Positions 39,480 through 48,242 of a stretch of DNA of 64,000 nt are shown one piece after another. Positions within the stretch are counted from its first letter, which is position 1, and each line of letters starts with the position of its first letter. Origin of the DNA: Uliginosibacterium aquaticum (GTDB lineage Bacteria; Pseudomonadota; Gammaproteobacteria; Burkholderiales; Rhodocyclaceae); NCBI RefSeq assembly GCF_012972705.2, contig NZ_JABCSC020000001.1, positions 620,001 through 684,000 on the forward strand, in the 5' to 3' direction. A model generated the notes under the pieces. That model searched no databases. It saw nothing but the letters and a program-made list of their open reading frames with translations, and had not been told where the DNA came from. The translations under genes and the position numbers were made by a program.

Positions 39480-40655
39480 ATGACCAACGTAGTGATCGTG
39501 GCAGCGGTGCGTACGGCCGTAGGCAAATTCGGTGGCTCTCTGGCCAAGGTGCCGGCGGCTGAACTCGGTGCGACGGTGATTCGCGGCTTGTTGGCAAAGA
39601 CGGGCGTGAAGGCGGAGCAGATCAGCGAGGTGATTCTTGGTCAGGTACTGACAGCTGGTCTGGGACAGAATCCGGCGCGTCAATCCGTGATTCGCGCTGG
39701 TTTGCCGGAAACCGTGCCTGCAATGACCATCAACAAGGTTTGCGGCTCGGGCCTAAAGGCAGTCATGCTTGCAGCGCAAGCCATCCAGTGTGGCGATGCC
39801 GAGATCGTGATCGCCGGGGGACAGGAAAACATGTCGGCCAGTCCGCATGTGCTCAATGGTTCGCGCGATGGCTTCCGCATGGGCGATGCCAAGCTGGTCG
39901 ACACCATGATCAACGATGGTCTGTGGGATGCCTATAACAACTATCACATGGGGATCACAGCCGAGAATCTGGCCAAGAAATACGAGATCAGCCGCGAGGC
40001 TCAGGACGCCTTCTCCAATGCCTCGCAGAATAAGGCTGAGGCAGCTCAGAAAGCAGGCCGATTCAAGGACGAAATCGTGCCGGTCGTGATCAGTTCAAAG
40101 AAGGGTGACGTCGTGGTGGATAGCGACGAATTCATCAAGTCTGGCTGCACGGTGGATCAGCTGGCTGCACTCAAGCCTGCATTTGACAAGGCTGGCACGG
40201 TGACCGCAGGTAATGCTTCAGGCATTAACGATGGCGCTGCAGCGGTGATGGTGATGAGCGAGGCGAAAGCTAAGGAACTGGGTTTGCCGGTGCTGGCGAA
40301 GATCAAGTCGTTCGCTTCGGCGGCTGTAGATCCGGCCATCATGGGTATCGGCCCGGCACCGGCTTCGCGCCTGGCTCTGCAGAAGGCTGGCTGGACGCAT
40401 GAGGAGCTGGAGCTGATAGAGGGCAATGAGGCATTTGCAGCGCAGGCGCTGTCGGTGAACAAGGAGCTGGGCTGGGATGTTTCTAAAGTAAACGTTAACG
40501 GAGGGGCGATTGCCATCGGTCATCCGATCGGCGCTTCGGGCTGTCGCATCCTGGTGACGCTGCTGCATGAAATGCAGCGGCGTAACGCCAAGAAGGGTTT
40601 GGCGACCTTGTGCATCGGCGGTGGCATGGGGGTGGCGCTGACGGTTGAGCGCTGA
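39480..40655 (+). CDS. phaA: Acetyl-CoA C-acetyltransferase (beta-ketothiolase)
   Basis: The 391-residue thiolase condenses two acetyl-CoA to acetoacetyl-CoA. The active-site residues fall exactly where biosynthetic PhaA enzymes have them: C88 in [13 protein letters not shown]348 in [11 protein letters not shown] and C378 in [18 protein letters not shown] is also conserved. No phaB or phaC is nearby, so it could serve PHA synthesis, fatty-acid or ketone metabolism. GGAGAG precedes the ATG. Confidence 0.93.
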   Translation: MTNVVIVAAVRTAVGKFGGSLAKVPAAELGATVIRGLLAKTGVKAEQISEVILGQVLTAGLGQNPARQSVIRAGLPETVPAMTINKVCGSGLKAVMLAAQAIQCGDAEIVIAGGQENMSASPHVLNGSRDGFRMGDAKLVDTMINDGLWDAYNNYHMGITAENLAKKYEISREAQDAFSNASQNKAEAAQKAGRFKDEIVPVVISSKKGDVVVDSDEFIKSGCTVDQLAALKPAFDKAGTVTAGNASGINDGAAAVMVMSEAKAKELGLPVLAKIKSFASAAVDPAIMGIGPAPASRLALQKAGWTHEELELIEGNEAFAAQALSVNKELGWDVSKVNVNGGAIAIGHPIGASGCRILVTLLHEMQRRNAKKGLATLCIGGGMGVALTVER

Positions 40656-40674
40656 ACACTTCTTCGCAAAGAGA

Positions 40675-40700
40675 AGCGGGCTACTGGCCCGCTTTTTTTT
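40675..40700 (+). terminator. Intrinsic terminator of phaA
   Basis: AGCGGGC-TACTG-GCCCGCT gives a 7-bp stem followed by a run of T residues. Confidence 0.9.
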
Positions 40701-40714
40701 GCGCTGTGGCCGAT

Positions 40715-41131
40715 TCAGTTCTGCCGCTTTAGTCCGCCGAGCAGTGCTCCAAGCCCCTGGCTGAGCAAGTCGTTGGCGCCTGCCGTACTCCCATTGGGCG
40801 TGAGCTGGTCGATCAGCTGCGGCAGCATGCTGGCGAGACCTCCTGCCAGCTGGTTTGTGTTCAATCCGGTATTGCCGGCCAGTTGCTCGAGGGTATCTGC
40901 CCCCAGTGCATTGCTGATCTGCTCGCTGGCGACTGGCAGACTCTGGCCAGTACTCACCCACGAGTCGGCCTGCGTGCCGAGCCCGCCAGACTGGAGTTTG
41001 GCCAACAAACCTTCGATGCCTCCCTGACTCTGGATCAGTTGGGTCGCAATGTCTAAAAGTGGATTGCTGCCTTGCTTGGCGTCGCTCAGAGAGCCGACTA
41101 CCTGGCCGGCGAGTTGATCAAGAAGTCCCAT
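40715..41131 (-). CDS. YidB-like protein (DUF937 family)
   Basis: A 138-residue cytosolic protein beginning MGLLDQLAGQVVGSL at ATG 41131, with GGAGAG three bases upstream. It is rich in Gly, Leu, Gln and Ser. The pattern NPLLDIATQLIQSQGGIEGLLAKLQSGGLG, then SWVSTGQSLPVASEQISNALG, is the DUF937/YidB signature. The family has no established biochemical role. It diverges from rpiA with about 77 bases between starts. Confidence 0.87.
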   Translation of the reverse strand: MGLLDQLAGQVVGSLSDAKQGSNPLLDIATQLIQSQGGIEGLLAKLQSGGLGTQADSWVSTGQSLPVASEQISNALGADTLEQLAGNTGLNTNQLAGGLASMLPQLIDQLTPNGSTAGANDLLSQGLGALLGGLKRQN

Positions 41132-41208
41132 GTTCTCTCCGTTGTGGATTCTGGTTTCGGGGCGCGTCAACTACAATGCGCGGAACTTGAATAGGTGCAG
41201 GTGACTCC

Positions 41209-41868
41209 ATGACCCAAGATGAATTGAAGAAGGCTGTAGCGCTTGCTGCCCTTGAGTACGTGCCAGAAGGCGAGGTGATTGGCGTGGGTACCGGCTCGAC
41301 GGCGAACTTCTTTATTGATGGTCTTGCCGGCATGCGCGCGCGCATCACGGGGGCGGTGGCAAGCTCCGAGGCCAGTGCTGCACGCCTTGCGGCGCATGGC
41401 ATTCCGCTCTTCGATCTGAATGAGGTCGAGAGTCTGTCCGTCTATGTCGACGGTGCAGACGAGATCGATGCTTCTTTTGCCATGATCAAGGGTGGCGGCG
41501 CAGCGCTGACGCGCGAAAAGATCGTGGCGGCCGTCGCAAAGAAATTCGTGTGCATTGCCGATGCGTCCAAGAAGGTTCCGGTGCTGGGCAAGTTTCCCCT
41601 GCCTGTCGAAGTCATTCCGCTGGCGCGGGCTCAGGTGACGCGTGCGCTGGCCGCACTGGGCGGGCGGCCGGTCTGGCGCGAAGGCGTCATTACCGACAAC
41701 GGGAATGTCATCATCGATGTGCATGGTCTGGCGATCGAACAGCCCGTGGAATTCGAAGCACGGATCAATCAGATCGTGGGAGTCGTGACCAATGGCCTTT
41801 TTGCGCAGCGCCCAGCAGACGTGCTGCTGCTGGGCACGCCGCAAGGCGTCGAGACTTTTTCGCGCTGA
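41209..41868 (+). CDS. rpiA: Ribose-5-phosphate isomerase A
   Basis: RpiA interconverts ribose 5-phosphate and ribulose 5-phosphate. The 219-residue protein has [14 protein letters not shown] (phosphate loop), [30 protein letters not shown] with the active-site aspartates and lysine, and DNGNVIIDV. The length equals the E. coli enzyme. It is followed 62 bases later by phoU in the same direction. Confidence 0.97.
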   Translation: MTQDELKKAVALAALEYVPEGEVIGVGTGSTANFFIDGLAGMRARITGAVASSEASAARLAAHGIPLFDLNEVESLSVYVDGADEIDASFAMIKGGGAALTREKIVAAVAKKFVCIADASKKVPVLGKFPLPVEVIPLARAQVTRALAALGGRPVWREGVITDNGNVIIDVHGLAIEQPVEFEARINQIVGVVTNGLFAQRPADVLLLGTPQGVETFSR

Positions 41869-41929
41869 AACATTACTGTCATCAAAGCGCGGGACAATCG
41901 ATAGTTGATCCGCGCAGCAAAGGGCTGAC

Positions 41930-42640
41930 ATGACTGAACATACCGTTAAGCAATACGACGAAGAACTCGATGGCATCCGCACCCGGGTCCTCCAGATGGG
42001 GGGCTATGTGGAGCAGCAAGTGGTGCAGGCCATGGAATGCCTGATCGAAGGGGATCTGGGCTTGGCCGACCGCGTGATCGAAAATGACCAGCGCGTGAAC
42101 GTCCAGCAGGTCGAACTCGACGAAGCCTGTACCCAAATCATTGCGCGCCGCCAGCCGGCCGCCAACGATCTGCGTACGATCATGACCGTGTCACGCGCGG
42201 TGACGGATCTGGAGCGCGTCGGTGATGAAGCCAAGAAAATTGCCAAGGTGGCGCGCACGCTGATGCAGTCCGATCTGGGAGGACCGCCGCGCGTGCAGAT
42301 GAAACATCTGGGCCAACTGGCCGTGCAGCAACTGCGCAAGGCGCTGGATGGTCTGGCTCGTCTGGATCTGGATGCTTCGGCTGAAGTGGTGAAGGATGAC
42401 CACGAACTGGACGCCGAATTCAAGGCAGTGATGCGCCAGCTGATCACTTACATGATGGAAGACCCGCGCACCATTTCGCGCGGCATTGACGTGGTGTTTG
42501 CCGCCAAGGCACTGGAGCGCATCGGTGACCATGCCAAGAATATTGCCGAGCACACCATCTTCCTGGTGCATGGGCGCGATGTGCGCCACATCGGGGTGAG
42601 TGAAGTGCTCAAGGAAGTGGGTTATCGCCCGAGCGTTTGA
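41930..42640 (+). CDS. phoU: Phosphate-signalling protein PhoU
   Basis: PhoU links the Pst phosphate transporter to PhoR/PhoB signalling and limits phosphate uptake. The 236-residue all-helical protein has two copies of the PhoU repeat with the metal-binding E/DxxxD motifs (VTDLERVGDEAKKIAK and AKALERIGDHAKNIAEH). No pstSCAB or phoBR gene is adjacent, so the gene is separated from its usual operon here. Confidence 0.95.
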   Translation: MTEHTVKQYDEELDGIRTRVLQMGGYVEQQVVQAMECLIEGDLGLADRVIENDQRVNVQQVELDEACTQIIARRQPAANDLRTIMTVSRAVTDLERVGDEAKKIAKVARTLMQSDLGGPPRVQMKHLGQLAVQQLRKALDGLARLDLDASAEVVKDDHELDAEFKAVMRQLITYMMEDPRTISRGIDVVFAAKALERIGDHAKNIAEHTIFLVHGRDVRHIGVSEVLKEVGYRPSV

Positions 42641-42660
42641 CGCGATGCCTGTAAACGAGA

Positions 42661-42689
42661 AGGGGCTGCCGCGGCAGCCCCTTTTTTTC
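42661..42689. terminator. Intrinsic terminator of phoU
   Basis: AGGGGCTGCC-GC-GGCAGCCCCT is a 10-bp stem followed by seven T residues. It lies between phoU and the converging folA. Confidence 0.93.
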
Positions 42690-42700
42690 TGGTCACTGAC

Positions 42701-43198
42701 TCAGGCTAGCCGGCGGTATTCGACGATATCGAAGGCGTACTGATTCTGTTCGCTAGCGGCAAAGTGCTCGCGAGAGGTTTCGCGGAACAGGGCGGAGTCG
42801 AAGTCCGGGAAGTGCGCATCTCCCTCGATGGCCGCATCAATCTCGGTAATCCACAAAACATCGGCGAGGTCGAGTGCTGCCGCGTAGATCTGTGCGCCAC
42901 CGATGACGAAAATCCGCTCGGCTCGGCCGCAGGCCGCAATTGCGGCATCCAGGGACGAGACTACGGTGGCGCCCTCCGCCGCGTACTGCGTCTGGCGGCT
43001 GATCACGACATGCTGTCTGCCGGGCAGGATGCGGGGGAGTGACTCCCAGGTCTTGCGCCCCATGATGATCGGGCAGCCCAATGTGCGCTGTTTGAATTGC
43101 TGCAGATCGTCGCGCAGGCGCCAGGGCAGGGTGTTGTCACGCCCGATCACGCCATTGCGGGCGCGGGCCACAATCACGGCTATTTCTGGCCGGAGCAT
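42701..43198 (-). CDS. folA: Dihydrofolate reductase
   Basis: FolA reduces dihydrofolate to tetrahydrofolate with NADPH, renewing the cofactor oxidised by ThyA. The 165-residue protein shows VARARNGVIGRDNTLPWRL with the substrate-binding acidic helix, IIMGRKTWESL, and the FVIGGAQIY cofactor loop. Its ATG overlaps the thyA stop as TGATG, so the two are translated as a pair. Confidence 0.96.
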   Translation of the reverse strand: MLRPEIAVIVARARNGVIGRDNTLPWRLRDDLQQFKQRTLGCPIIMGRKTWESLPRILPGRQHVVISRQTQYAAEGATVVSSLDAAIAACGRAERIFVIGGAQIYAAALDLADVLWITEIDAAIEGDAHFPDFDSALFRETSREHFAASEQNQYAFDIVEYRRLA

Positions 43199-43992
43199 CA
43201 GACGGACACCTTGGCGGCAATGTGCGGATGCGGGTCGTAGCCTTCGATCGTGAAGTCTTCGAAGCGGAAGGCAAACAGGTCTTTCACTTCCGGGTTCAGC
43301 AGCAGCCGTGGCAAGGCGCGCGGCTCGCGCGCGAGCTGCAGATGGGCTTGTTCGAGATGATTAGAGTAAATGTGGGCGTCACCGAGGGTGTGCACGAAGT
43401 CGCCCACCGTGTAGCCGCAGACCTGCGCAATCATGTGGGTGAGGAGCGCATAGCTGGCGATGTTGAAGGGAACGCCAAGGAAAATGTCGGCGCTGCGCTG
43501 GTAGAGCTGGCAGGAGAGTTTGCCGTTCGCCACGTAGAACTGAAACAGGGCATGGCAAGGCGGCAGGGCCATCTTGTCGACCTCCCCTGGATTCCAGGCG
43601 CAGACGAGGTGGCGGCGCGAGTCCGGATTCTTCTTGAGGCCTTCGACGAGCTGGCTGATCTGATCCACCGTGCGTCCGTCGGCCGTCTCCCAGCGGCGCC
43701 ATTGCTTGCCATAGACTGGGCCGAGCTCACCGGTTTCGTCTGCCCACTCATTCCAGATCGAAACCCCGTTTTCCTTCAGGTAGCGGATGTTGGTGTCGCC
43801 CTGCAGAAACCACAGCAGCTCATGGATGATCGAGCGCAGATGGAGCTTCTTGGTGGTGACCATCGGGAAACCGTCGGCCAGATTGAAACGCATCTGCCAG
43901 CCGAACACCGAGCGGGTGCCGGTGCCGGTGCGGTCGGTTTTTTCGTGGCCGTGCTCAAGCACGTGGCGCATCAGGTCGAGGTATTGGCGCAT
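43198..43992 (-). CDS. thyA: Thymidylate synthase
   Basis: ThyA methylates dUMP to dTMP using methylene-tetrahydrofolate. Its 264 residues equal the E. coli length. The nucleophile lies in [23 protein letters not shown], the [24 protein letters not shown] block and the [13 protein letters not shown] segment are all conserved. It is upstream of folA in a thyA-folA operon. Confidence 0.98.
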   Translation of the reverse strand: MRQYLDLMRHVLEHGHEKTDRTGTGTRSVFGWQMRFNLADGFPMVTTKKLHLRSIIHELLWFLQGDTNIRYLKENGVSIWNEWADETGELGPVYGKQWRRWETADGRTVDQISQLVEGLKKNPDSRRHLVCAWNPGEVDKMALPPCHALFQFYVANGKLSCQLYQRSADIFLGVPFNIASYALLTHMIAQVCGYTVGDFVHTLGDAHIYSNHLEQAHLQLAREPRALPRLLLNPEVKDLFAFRFEDFTIEGYDPHPHIAAKVSV

Positions 43993-44136
43993 GGGTCAGA
44001 CTCGTGTGGGCGAGGCGAGATTCTAGCCCGGCACTGGCGCCTTGCGCGGCGCACCCGTCTGTCGAAGCTCAATTGGTTTTTTTGTTGATTTCATTAAAAT
44101 TTGAGATAAGTAACAAAATCACAGGGAAGCCGTTTG

Positions 44137-45606
44137 ATGCGTGCCCAGCAGGTTCAGTTTCATCCGCTATCTGAAAAGCACGCTCTGGAGCAGGTTGTGC
44201 GGGAGCTTTCGCGGCATGAGCCAGCAGACGCCATTGGCGCGGCCGGGCCATGGATCGATTCGCTGGTGGGGAGTCCGGATCTGGGCCCCAACGAGTGTGC
44301 CCGTCTGCTTTTTGCCCTGGATGAAGCCAGTCAGGCGGCAGCCCGCAGTTGTGTGGAGCTTTATCTAGCCGCGAGGCATAAGTCGGCAAGCGAACGCAAG
44401 CGCTTGTGGGCGCTGACGCATGGTTTCTGGTCGATGGTGCTGGAGGCGTATGCGGATCTGCTGATCATGCATGCCGCCGAGCGAGAGCCTTCGGCCCGCA
44501 GTTTTCTGGCCCAGTTGGCGGTGCGGGCGATTCGTGCCGGGGCGCAGCGCGCCAAGTGGGATGCTTTTCGGCATGGTCCGATCGATGACGTGGTGTGGGC
44601 GCGGTTGAACCTGGCCTATCGCGTGGCGGCGCGCAGCGGCGTTGAGCGTGAGTCGGTGCGCCTGCGCGCAGATCGTGATGCGACGACCAGCGTCGAGCGC
44701 GAATATTTGCGTGCAGTGGCTTTACACAGTCTGGGGCCGGATCAGCTGGATGCTGATCGGCTGGAGCTGGCCTCGCGCCTGGTGCATTACGTGTCGCCGC
44801 GTCTGGAGCTGAGCAGTCGCCCGGGTACCACCACTCTGTACTGGGTGGATCTCGGCCACACCCTGCCGCCCGCACGCATGATGCAGGTGCCGCAACAGGT
44901 TGTGCAGGGCCTGTTCTTCAGTGGTGCCAGCGCCACTCTAGCCTTGCATGAGCTGCTTGAACTGGTGTCCGCCGGCAATGTACCCGCAGGATTGTTGTTG
45001 CAGCATGATGCCGGCAATACCGCCGGGCTCAGCAGTGTGCTCTCGCACATGATTCGGGTGTGGTCCAACGATGCGCCGCTGCGTCGCCACCGTCGCCACC
45101 CAGTGCCTGGCCGTCTGCTGGTCGCCACGGGGCTGCAGGAGTTTTCGCTGCGCTTGGGTAGCGAAGAGCATGGCGGTCTGCTGCGGGACTGGAGCATGCG
45201 TGATGCAAGCACGCATGGTGTGGGGGCTGAGGCGCCCGAAGGGGATATCGACGAAGTTCAGTTGGGCATGTTGCTGGGTATGCATTCCTCTGACGGCAAC
45301 CGCTGGCGCGTGGGAACCGTGCGGCGCCTGTGGCGTGCTGCCAAGGGTTGCAATCAGGTGGGGATCGAGTTGCTGGGGGACGAGCCAGTCGGGGCTGTGG
45401 CCGATGATGGCGCCCAGCGCGTGAAGATCATTCTGCTTGATCCGCTGCGGCGCGGCCTGCCGGTGCGGGTGATCCTGCCGCTGTCGGCGCGCAGCGAGCG
45501 GCCGCTGTATGTACTGGGGCAGAACAGGACCGTGAAACTGCTGCCCTTGCCCGAGCGCGAATATGGGCTGGACCATGAGATTCGCAGCTATCTTTTTGCG
45601 GTCTGA
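44137..45606 (+). CDS. Uncharacterised protein, possible C-terminal PilZ-like domain
   Basis: A 489-residue protein with no signal peptide or membrane segment. ATG 44137 is used because AGGGAAG lies seven bases upstream. The first ~200 residues are helical and Ala/Arg-rich, and the middle is mixed alpha/beta. From about residue 375 the sequence RWRVGTVRRLWRAAKGCNQVGIELLG resembles the two facing strands of PilZ-like beta-barrels, where xVGxVRW precedes xGVELL. The canonical RxxxR and D/NxSxxG c-di-GMP motifs are not obvious. It stands alone between divergent thyA and accA. The function is unknown; c-di-GMP binding is only a suggestion. Confidence 0.75.
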   Translation: MRAQQVQFHPLSEKHALEQVVRELSRHEPADAIGAAGPWIDSLVGSPDLGPNECARLLFALDEASQAAARSCVELYLAARHKSASERKRLWALTHGFWSMVLEAYADLLIMHAAEREPSARSFLAQLAVRAIRAGAQRAKWDAFRHGPIDDVVWARLNLAYRVAARSGVERESVRLRADRDATTSVEREYLRAVALHSLGPDQLDADRLELASRLVHYVSPRLELSSRPGTTTLYWVDLGHTLPPARMMQVPQQVVQGLFFSGASATLALHELLELVSAGNVPAGLLLQHDAGNTAGLSSVLSHMIRVWSNDAPLRRHRRHPVPGRLLVATGLQEFSLRLGSEEHGGLLRDWSMRDASTHGVGAEAPEGDIDEVQLGMLLGMHSSDGNRWRVGTVRRLWRAAKGCNQVGIELLGDEPVGAVADDGAQRVKIILLDPLRRGLPVRVILPLSARSERPLYVLGQNRTVKLLPLPEREYGLDHEIRSYLFAV

Positions 45607-45695
45607 TAGCCCCATACGCACCCGTATTTTTTTTGTTTTTGCAAGTGACTGATTTCAAACAAAACTTGCTGAGCCGTCGTGTGGGCCTGATCGGT

Positions 45696-45701
45696 TACAA
45701 T
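45696..45701 (+). promoter_or_regulatory. Candidate -10 box of accA
   Basis: TACAAT lies 30 bases upstream of the GTG start at 45732. A good -35 is not visible at normal spacing. Confidence 0.4.
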
Positions 45702-45731
45702 GCACAACCTTTCTGATTCAGCTTACCTTCC

Positions 45732-46697
45732 GTGAAGACTACCTTTCTCGACTTTGAGCAGCCGATCGCCGATCTTGAATCCAAGATCGAGGAACTTCGT
45801 TTCGTTCAGGACGACTCCGCCGTCGATATCTCCGAGGAAATCTCGCGCCTTGAGGCCAAGCGTCAGGGGCTGACCAAGGACATCTACGCCAAGCTCACGC
45901 CCTGGCAGATCGCTCAGGTGGCGCGCCATCCGCAGCGCCCCTATACCTTCGATTATGTTGAACACATGTTCACGGATTTCGAAGAGTTGCATGGCGATCG
46001 CGCGTTTGCCGATGACAAGGCTATCGTGGGTGGCCTGGCTCGCTTCAACGGCCAGAGCTGCATGGTGATCGGCCACCAGAAGGGGCGCGACACCAAGGAA
46101 AAAATCATCCGTAACTTCGGTATGCCGCGTCCTGAGGGGTACCGCAAGGCCTTGCGCATGATGAAGCTGGCAGAGAAGTTCGGCATCCCGGTGTTCACTT
46201 TTGTGGATACCCCGGGCGCCTACCCGGGCATTGATGCCGAAGAGCGTGGCCAGTCCGAAGCGATCGGTCACAACCTATACGCCATGGCTGAGCTACGCGT
46301 GCCCATCATTACCACCATCATTGGCGAAGGTGGCTCCGGTGGCGCACTCGCGATCGCAGTGGCCGATCAGGTGCACATGCTGCAGTTCTCTACCTATTCG
46401 GTGATTTCGCCGGAAGGTTGTGCGTCGATTCTCTGGAAGAGCGCCGACAAGGCTCCGGAGGCGGCCGAAATCATGGGGATCACGGCGTCGCGCCTGAAGT
46501 CTCTCGGCCTGATCGACAAGGTGGTCAATGAGCCGGTGGGTGGCGCTCATCGTGATCACCGCGCCATGGCGGTCAGCCTCAAGCGTGCGTTGCAGGACAC
46601 GCTGCGCACGCTGACCGAGCTGTCGCCGCAGGAGCTGACCGAGCGGCGTTTCGAACGCCTGATTTCCTACGGCAAGTTCAAGGAGCTTGCCGCCTGA
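45732..46697 (+). CDS. accA: Acetyl-CoA carboxylase carboxyltransferase, alpha subunit
   Basis: With AccD, AccA moves the carboxyl group from biotin to acetyl-CoA, the committed step of fatty-acid synthesis. The 321-residue protein begins at GTG with [18 protein letters not shown]. It has the conserved core [36 protein letters not shown] and [15 protein letters not shown]. No ribosome binding site of note precedes the GTG. Confidence 0.97.
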   Translation: MKTTFLDFEQPIADLESKIEELRFVQDDSAVDISEEISRLEAKRQGLTKDIYAKLTPWQIAQVARHPQRPYTFDYVEHMFTDFEELHGDRAFADDKAIVGGLARFNGQSCMVIGHQKGRDTKEKIIRNFGMPRPEGYRKALRMMKLAEKFGIPVFTFVDTPGAYPGIDAEERGQSEAIGHNLYAMAELRVPIITTIIGEGGSGGALAIAVADQVHMLQFSTYSVISPEGCASILWKSADKAPEAAEIMGITASRLKSLGLIDKVVNEPVGGAHRDHRAMAVSLKRALQDTLRTLTELSPQELTERRFERLISYGKFKELAA

Positions 46698-46934
46698 GGG
46701 GCAAGGAAACTGAGTGCGGGCTGATCTCGAAACCCTGGTGTCCGGCGTACCCAAGTGCATTTCCGCCCCTATCTTCGATCTCGGCCCCCTCGCTTCTTCA
46801 CCGCTTCAAAAGCTCGGCTTGAAGCAAGTCAAATAGCGCTGCTTGAGTTGGCCGCTTGCGGCGCTCCGGCGTGCCTTGGGTGATGCACAGCGCCGTTGTC
46901 GGGGTTTGCTGCAGCCTGCGGCTACAATTTGCCC

Positions 46935-48242
46935 ATGCCCAGCCCTGATCTCGCGTCTCGCCTGCTACCTGTCTTGCGTGCCTGCGCCGGTGCGCGTTTG
47001 TGTGTGGCGTATAGCGGCGGCCTTGATTCCACTGTTTTGTTGCATCTGCTGGCCCGTCTCGCTCCTGAGGCGGGCTTTGTGCTTTCTGCGCTGCATGTTC
47101 ATCACGGTCTGAGCCTTCGGGCCGATGACTGGGTGAAGCATTGCGAGGCAGAGTGTGATGCCTTGGGTTTGCCCTTGCGCGTCGAGCGCGTTGTGGTAAC
47201 TCTTGATGCGGGGCGGGGGCTTGAGGCCGCGGCGCGCGAGGTGCGGCATGCGGCATTTGCCAGTGTGGAGGCTGACTGGGTGGTGCTCGCTCATCATGCG
47301 GACGATCAGGCGGAAACCCTCTTGCACCGGCTTGTGCGTGGGGCTGGGGTGGCGGGGGCGGCGGGCATGCGCGAGCGTGATCCAGCGCGACGCTTGTGGC
47401 GCCCCCTGCTGGCCGAGCCGCGCGCCGTGCTGCTCGAGTGGGCGCAGGTTGAGGGTTTGCGCTGGATTGAGGACGATAGCAATGCGGATAGCCGCTTCAT
47501 GCGCAACTACCTGCGTCATTCTGTGCTGCCTGCGCTGAAGGCGCGTCAGCCGGCCGTAGAGCGCTCGTTGGCGCGGGCGGCGGCGCATTTCGCGGAAGCT
47601 GAAGATCTGCTGTGTGAGCTGGCGGTACTGGATGCTGGTGTCGTGAAGCTTGGGCTGCCTGGCTCGCGCTCAGGCTTGCGTGCGTTGAGTCCGGCGCGAG
47701 GGCGCAATCTGCTGCGTTACTGGCTACGCGAGAGGGGGGGGCAGGCGCCGGATGCGGCGCGTCTGGTGTCGGGGCTGCGGGCCTTGCGCAGCGAGGCGCC
47801 GGTACGCGAGTGTTTCGGCGACCTGGCCTTGTGTGCCTATCGCGAGCGGATCTGGACCGAACCTGCACGCTTGATGTTTCCTGCGCCGCAGCCATGGGCG
47901 GGGGAGGCAGAAATGCCCTGGGCTGAGGGGGGGGTGCGCTTTCTGCCGATATCTGGGGCGGGTTTGCGTCTTGATCCGGGCAGTCAGTCCTTACTGCTGC
48001 GGAGCCGGTGCGGTGGTGAGCGTCTGCGTCTGGCAGAGAATCGTCCGACGCGCAGTTTCAAGGTTCTGTGTCAGGAGGCTGATCTGCCGGTCTGGTGGCG
48101 TGAGACTCTGCCCCTGTTGTGCTGCGGGGATCAAGTGTTGTGGATCGGTGGGGTAGGGGCGGCAGCAGGCTGTAGCGCTTTGCCGGGAGAAGTGGGCTGG
48201 CGCATCGAGTGGCGGGGGCCGGACGGGCTCTGGCGGGGCTGA
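46935..48242 (+). CDS. tilS: tRNA(Ile)-lysidine synthetase
   Basis: TilS adds lysine to C34 of the AUA-reading tRNA-Ile so that it decodes AUA and not AUG. The 435-residue protein has the PP-loop motif SGGLDS at 27-32, then LHVHHGL, AHHADDQAETLLHRLVRGAG and RPLL, and the usual C-terminal beta-domain. ATG 46935 is taken. A TTG-initiated extension exists but precedes the first conserved segment. TACAAT at 46923-46928 is only six bases before the ATG. The gene abuts the converging kinase gene with no spacer. accA-tilS adjacency is common in betaproteobacteria. Confidence 0.95.
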   Translation: MPSPDLASRLLPVLRACAGARLCVAYSGGLDSTVLLHLLARLAPEAGFVLSALHVHHGLSLRADDWVKHCEAECDALGLPLRVERVVVTLDAGRGLEAAAREVRHAAFASVEADWVVLAHHADDQAETLLHRLVRGAGVAGAAGMRERDPARRLWRPLLAEPRAVLLEWAQVEGLRWIEDDSNADSRFMRNYLRHSVLPALKARQPAVERSLARAAAHFAEAEDLLCELAVLDAGVVKLGLPGSRSGLRALSPARGRNLLRYWLRERGGQAPDAARLVSGLRALRSEAPVRECFGDLALCAYRERIWTEPARLMFPAPQPWAGEAEMPWAEGGVRFLPISGAGLRLDPGSQSLLLRSRCGGERLRLAENRPTRSFKVLCQEADLPVWWRETLPLLCCGDQVLWIGGVGAAAGCSALPGEVGWRIEWRGPDGLWRG

